NCBI GenBank assembly: GCA_009923345.1
Contig: RFTR01000018.1
Location: 1-18,232, forward strand
DNA: 18,232 nt
Reading direction: 5' to 3'
DNA from: Betaproteobacteria bacterium
GTDB lineage: Bacteria; Pseudomonadota; Gammaproteobacteria; Burkholderiales; Burkholderiaceae_C
The notes under the pieces were generated by a model, which was not told the origin of the DNA, did not search any database, and was given only the letters and a program-made list of their open reading frames with translations. Within the stretch, counting starts at the first letter, position 1; each line of letters starts with the position of its first letter. Shown in pieces: positions 15,445 through 18,232 of this stretch. The position numbers and the translations under genes are program-made.

Positions 15445-16838
15445 GTTTGCACTACCTTTCTAGCGCGGAAATCACGCAAGGTATTTCCAAGGGCAGTTTT
15501 AGCGCAAGCGAAGTGCTGCAATCTAGTTTGGACCGTATTGAAACCACCAACCCAAAAGTCAATGCGTTTACAGCCAAACATGTAGATCGTGCGATACAAA
15601 AAGCACAATCGATTGACGCATTGCGTGCTTCTGGCGCTTCACTACCGCCATTGGCAGGTGTGCCATTTGCCGTCAAAAATTTATTTGATGTGCAGGGCCA
15701 AGTCACCTTGGCAGGCTCTATCGTCAACTGCCATCACGCTCCTGCCAAGCAAGACGCTTTTTTGATCGAACGTATGGCAGCAGCCGGTGCTGTCTTGGTC
15801 GGCTCGCTCAATATGGACGAGTTCGCCTATGGCTTCACCACCGAGAACACGCACTACGGCCCTTGCAGAAACCCGCATGACACTACACGCGTATCGGGCG
15901 GTTCTTCGGGTGGTTCAGGCACGGCAGTTGCTGCGCACCAAGTGCCTTTGGCATTAGGGTCTGATACCAACGGATCTATTCGTGTGCCTGCCTCGTTGTG
16001 CGGCGTATGGGGACTCAAACCCACTTTTGGAAGGTTGTCGCGGAGGGGGACTTTTCCGTTCGTCAACAGCATCGACCATTTAGGCGGCTTTGCCAATTCC
16101 TTGGACGGTTTGGCCACGATGTATGACGCCATGCAAAGCCCCGATGCGCTAGACCCTGGTTGTCACGTCAAGAAGATTGAACCCGTGCTACCCACTTTGC
16201 AACAAGGCACAAAAGGTTTGCGTATCGGTGTTCTCAATGGCTTCTTTGAAGACAACGCCTCGCCCCAAGCACGCGAGGTGGTTGCTACTGCAGCAAAAGC
16301 CTTGGGTGTGCATGCGCAAGTGGAATGGCCAGACGCGACATTAGGGCGTATCGCCGCATTCATCATCACAGCCAGCGAAGGGGGCGCATTGCATTTAGAC
16401 AATCTGCGCCACCGTATTGAAGAGATGGAACCTCTGTCTGTAGACCGTTTTATGTCAGGCGCTTTGCAACCCGCTGCTTGGTATATCAAAGCGCAACGTT
16501 TTCGCCGCATGTACCGCGACAAAGTCAACGCCTTATTCGAGAACTGGGACGTGTTGTTGGCGGCCGCTACGCCGGTGAGCGCACCCGTGATCGGCACAGA
16601 CTGGTTGGAAATCCAAGGCCAAACCTTACCGAGTCGCGCGGCTATGGGTTTACTAACGCAACCTATTTCGTTTGCTGGCTGCCCTGTGGTGGCTGCACCG
16701 ATGTGGCCCAGCTTGAATGAAGATTTGCCATTAGGCATTCAAATCATCACAGCCCCTTGGCGGGAAGATTTGGCATTTCGTGTTGCCAAACAATTAGAGA
16801 CCTTAGGCGTTTGCCAAGTAAAGAGAGTCGAGCTGTAA
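15441..16838 (+). CDS. AtzE-like amidase (1-carboxybiuret hydrolase/HpxY type)
   Basis: This 465 aa amidase-signature enzyme carries the Lys-cisSer-Ser triad: Lys79 in PFAVKNLFD, Ser155 in SGGSSGGSG and Ser179 in GSDTNGSIRVPAS (spacing of 24 between the two serines as in the family). The rest follows AtzE closely: ASEGGALHLDNLR, SGALQPAAWYIKAQRFRRMY, LAAATPVSAPVIGTDW, LTQPISFAGCPVV and IQIITAPWREDLAFRVA. AtzE hydrolyses 1-carboxybiuret in cyanuric acid breakdown; HpxY paralogs work in ureide/oxamate routes. No AtzD, AtzF, HpxW or HpxZ is in the window, so the substrate is open. The ATG at 15441 overlaps the AtzG stop; an in-frame TTG at 15420 is less likely. Confidence 0.86.
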   Translation: MSLHYLSSAEITQGISKGSFSASEVLQSSLDRIETTNPKVNAFTAKHVDRAIQKAQSIDALRASGASLPPLAGVPFAVKNLFDVQGQVTLAGSIVNCHHAPAKQDAFLIERMAAAGAVLVGSLNMDEFAYGFTTENTHYGPCRNPHDTTRVSGGSSGGSGTAVAAHQVPLALGSDTNGSIRVPASLCGVWGLKPTFGRLSRRGTFPFVNSIDHLGGFANSLDGLATMYDAMQSPDALDPGCHVKKIEPVLPTLQQGTKGLRIGVLNGFFEDNASPQAREVVATAAKALGVHAQVEWPDATLGRIAAFIITASEGGALHLDNLRHRIEEMEPLSVDRFMSGALQPAAWYIKAQRFRRMYRDKVNALFENWDVLLAAATPVSAPVIGTDWLEIQGQTLPSRAAMGLLTQPISFAGCPVVAAPMWPSLNEDLPLGIQIITAPWREDLAFRVAKQLETLGVCQVKRVEL

Positions 16839-16852
16839 ATGCAGATTAATTT

Positions 16853-16866
16853 GCCCATGTTTGGGC
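16853..16866. terminator. Possible weak hairpin between convergent genes
   Basis: GCCCA-TGTT-TGGGC forms a 5-base-pair stem with a 4-base loop, 14 bases after the amidase stop codon and 16 bases before the end of the convergent shikimate dehydrogenase gene. No T-run follows on the plus strand; a terminator role is suggested only by position. Confidence is low. Confidence 0.25.
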
Positions 16867-16881
16867 CGGTTTGCTTAGTGC

Positions 16882-17724
16882 TTAGAACGTAGCCAATACA
16901 GCTTCTTTTAATTCTTGGGTGATCTCGGGCATCACTCCAAACCATGACTGAAATGCCGGACGCGCTTGGTTTAGCAACATACCCAAACCGTTGACCGTGG
17001 GATTGCCTCTGAGGCGCGCTTTTTCAAGCAAAGCTGTTTCGAGGGGAATATAAACAGCATCCGACACCAAAGCAGTCAAGGGAAGCGCATCCAATTGCAC
17101 ATCTAAGGTCGCTTGCCCGTACATGCCGAGGTTGGTCGTGTTGATCAACATGGCTGCGCCACGCATGCATTCATTGCGTTCGCTCCAGTTGAATACTTTG
17201 ACAACAGATTCAACCCCGTTTGTGAGTTCTTGGGCTTTGGAAGGGGTTCGATTGACTAAGCGAATCTCTTTTGCACCCGCATCTACCAAGCTCAGCAAGA
17301 TGGCTCTGGCCGCACCGCCAGCCCCGAGGACCAAAATGGGGCCCGCGTCGGCGCGCCAATCAGGCTTGGCGTCTTTCACCGACTGAATGTATCCATAGCC
17401 ATCGTGGTTAAAACCATGTAGCGCCCCATCTGCTTGGACCACGATGCAATTGATGGCACCCATGCGTTGCGCCAAAGGATCGATGTGGTCCATCATCTTC
17501 ATCGCCTCCACTTTGTGCGGCAAGGTGATGTTGCAACCCGCCAATCCCAAAGCAGATAAACCGCGTATCGCCGCCTCCAAGTTACGGAGTTCTACAGGAA
17601 AGTGGCCATAGGCACCTTGGATGCCGTATTTGGTTAACCAGTAGTTATGCAAGATGGGGGAGCGCGATTGGTAGATCGGCATTCCCATCACACCGGCTAG
17701 TTTGAACTTATTCGTGTATGACAT
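16882..17724 (-). CDS. aroE: Shikimate dehydrogenase (AroE family)
   Basis: This 280 aa enzyme should reduce 3-dehydroshikimate to shikimate with NADPH. Seen: SRSP (Ser20-Pro23), GCNITLPHK with catalytic Lys71, GAIN (89-92), GFNHDGYG (104-111) with Asp108, the Rossmann loop LGAGGAARA (133-141), NRTPSK (158-163; Asn-Arg-Thr points to NADP), INTTNLGM, DAVYIPLETALLEKA and the closing GLGMLLNQARPAF. One oddity: the usual N-T-D substrate motif is N-H-D here. It may be the biosynthetic AroE or a paralog for quinate/shikimate use feeding protocatechuate. The gene is alone on its strand, convergent with the amidase operon and divergent from the globin. Confidence 0.88.
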   Translation of the reverse strand: MSYTNKFKLAGVMGMPIYQSRSPILHNYWLTKYGIQGAYGHFPVELRNLEAAIRGLSALGLAGCNITLPHKVEAMKMMDHIDPLAQRMGAINCIVVQADGALHGFNHDGYGYIQSVKDAKPDWRADAGPILVLGAGGAARAILLSLVDAGAKEIRLVNRTPSKAQELTNGVESVVKVFNWSERNECMRGAAMLINTTNLGMYGQATLDVQLDALPLTALVSDAVYIPLETALLEKARLRGNPTVNGLGMLLNQARPAFQSWFGVMPEITQELKEAVLATF

Positions 17725-18092
17725 GGTTTTTCTTTAGGTGTTACGCAATTGAGAAATACATATACGTCCATGGTATTGACTCCCAAGCTCAAGTTTCTTC
17801 ATAAAGACTTGGAGTTTCTTTGCATGCACCCACAAGATTATGGCAATTTAGAATTTTTTTGAGTTCTAAAATACTAATCAGAGTTGGAATGTGCATGTAT
17901 ATCGAGGTCAAATAGGAGAAACTTATCTTTTTACTAAGATTACAACTTAGTAATAATTAATTTTCGCCCTAGAATATGTACCGGCGTGAAACACGCAGAC
18001 AAGTTCAATTAAGCGCGTCAAACGCCAACACCTCCTTTTTCTTGGTATGAAAAAGTATTCTTTTTTACCGATGACATCAATAGAGCGAGCAG
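17725..18092. promoter_or_regulatory. AT-rich spacer with inverted and direct repeats between aroE and the globin gene
   Basis: About 370 bases without a gene. It contains TTTAGAA-N10-TTCTAAA (17847-17853 and 17864-17870), TTACTAAG-N7-CTTAGTAA (17931-17938 and 17946-17953), and the direct repeat AGTTTCTT at 17792-17799 and 17813-17820, a 21-base offset or two helical turns. These look like regulator binding sites on this divergent promoter. The 23-base palindrome is about 140 bases upstream of the globin start. I cannot assign a regulator. No small ORF with a good ribosome binding site was seen. Confidence 0.5.
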
Positions 18093-18232
18093 ATGGAAGA
18101 TCTACTAAAAAAATACGGTGGCATAGCGAACCTTAAGAAACACTTGAACTTCTTTTACAAAAAGGTTTGCGAAGAAAAAAACATTAAGCATTACTTTTTT
18201 GGCATCAATGTAGACAACGTAATTAATGACGT
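18093..18232 (+). CDS. Truncated hemoglobin, 3' end cut by window edge
   Basis: The first 46 codons, starting at the ATG at 18093, read MEDLLKKYGGIANLKKHLNF, then FYKKVCEEKNIKHYFFGINV, then DNVINDV. This fits the A-B-C helix start of group I truncated hemoglobins (LxxKxGG..., FYxxVxxxxxxxxFFxGxxxxxxxxxx). The proximal histidine lies off the edge. An ATG at 18071 is out of frame and runs into an early stop. The visible part is rich in Lys and Asn with A/T-ending codons, unlike the neighbours. NO detoxification or oxygen sensing are typical roles of the family; neither can be shown here. Confidence 0.7.
   Translation, partial: MEDLLKKYGGIANLKKHLNFFYKKVCEEKNIKHYFFGINVDNVIND

Noticed and set aside
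16163..16738. 191-codon open frame antisense to the AtzE-like amidase
   Set aside because: The amidase in the opposite strand has its full catalytic triad and length; the antisense frame has no recognisable feature.
1..18232. CRISPR arrays, tRNA/rRNA genes, insertion sequences, phage genes, toxin-antitoxin pairs
   Set aside because: I looked for repeats with regular spacing, cloverleaf-like segments, transposase motifs and terminal repeats on both strands and found none that held up.

Overview
The window looks like a piece of a betaproteobacterial (Burkholderiales, Comamonadaceae-like) chromosome. This rests on a protocatechuate 4,5-cleavage (pmd/lig) operon ordered as in Comamonas, a Bug-family periplasmic binding protein, and AtzE/AtzG-type amidase genes. 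GC content appears intermediate by eye, with AT-rich spacers. No tRNA, rRNA, CRISPR array, insertion sequence or phage gene was seen.

Left part (1-5948): a tight minus-strand operon encodes protocatechuate meta-cleavage. In order of transcription it holds 4-oxalomesaconate tautomerase (galD/pmdU), 4-oxalomesaconate hydratase (ligJ/pmdE), 4-carboxy-4-hydroxy-2-oxoadipate aldolase (ligK/pmdF), 2-pyrone-4,6-dicarboxylate hydrolase (ligI/pmdD), dioxygenase alpha (ligA) and dioxygenase beta (ligB, cut by the left edge). A divergent LysR regulator (pmdR-like) faces it across a spacer with a perfect T-N11-A dyad and a third half-site. Together these would turn protocatechuate into pyruvate and oxaloacetate. 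The semialdehyde dehydrogenase (ligC/pmdC) is not in view and may lie beyond the left edge. The transporter gene pmdK is missing from its usual place.

Middle (5996-7823): a SET-domain methyltransferase gene is broken by a small internal deletion. It converges on a translationally coupled pair made of a nine-cysteine YkgJ-family protein and a GNAT-fold protein whose C-terminal half resembles arginyl/leucyl-tRNA-protein transferases. This pair is the best candidate here for an undescribed function.

Centre-right (7958-13828): a nitroreductase lies downstream of an orphan xanthine dehydrogenase/CoxL-type molybdenum hydroxylase large subunit. Divergent from these are a GlcG/HbpS-family protein and a 3-hydroxyisobutyrate-dehydrogenase-like enzyme. 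They converge on a PcaC-like carboxymuconolactone decarboxylase and a frameshifted Bug-type binding protein. The group has the flavour of a second aromatic-acid or heterocycle catabolic cluster, but no substrate can be read from the sequence.

Right (13961-18232): a MATE exporter, an AtzG-like small subunit and an AtzE-like amidase form an operon joined by two ATGA overlaps. A shikimate dehydrogenase converges on it. After about 370 AT-rich bases rich in inverted and direct repeats comes the start of a truncated hemoglobin, cut by the right edge.

Three genes (SET protein, Bug protein, MATE) each seem to lack roughly 8-16 residues at one point compared with relatives recalled from memory. Two are frameshifted and one stays in frame. 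This is either real gene decay or an assembly artefact.
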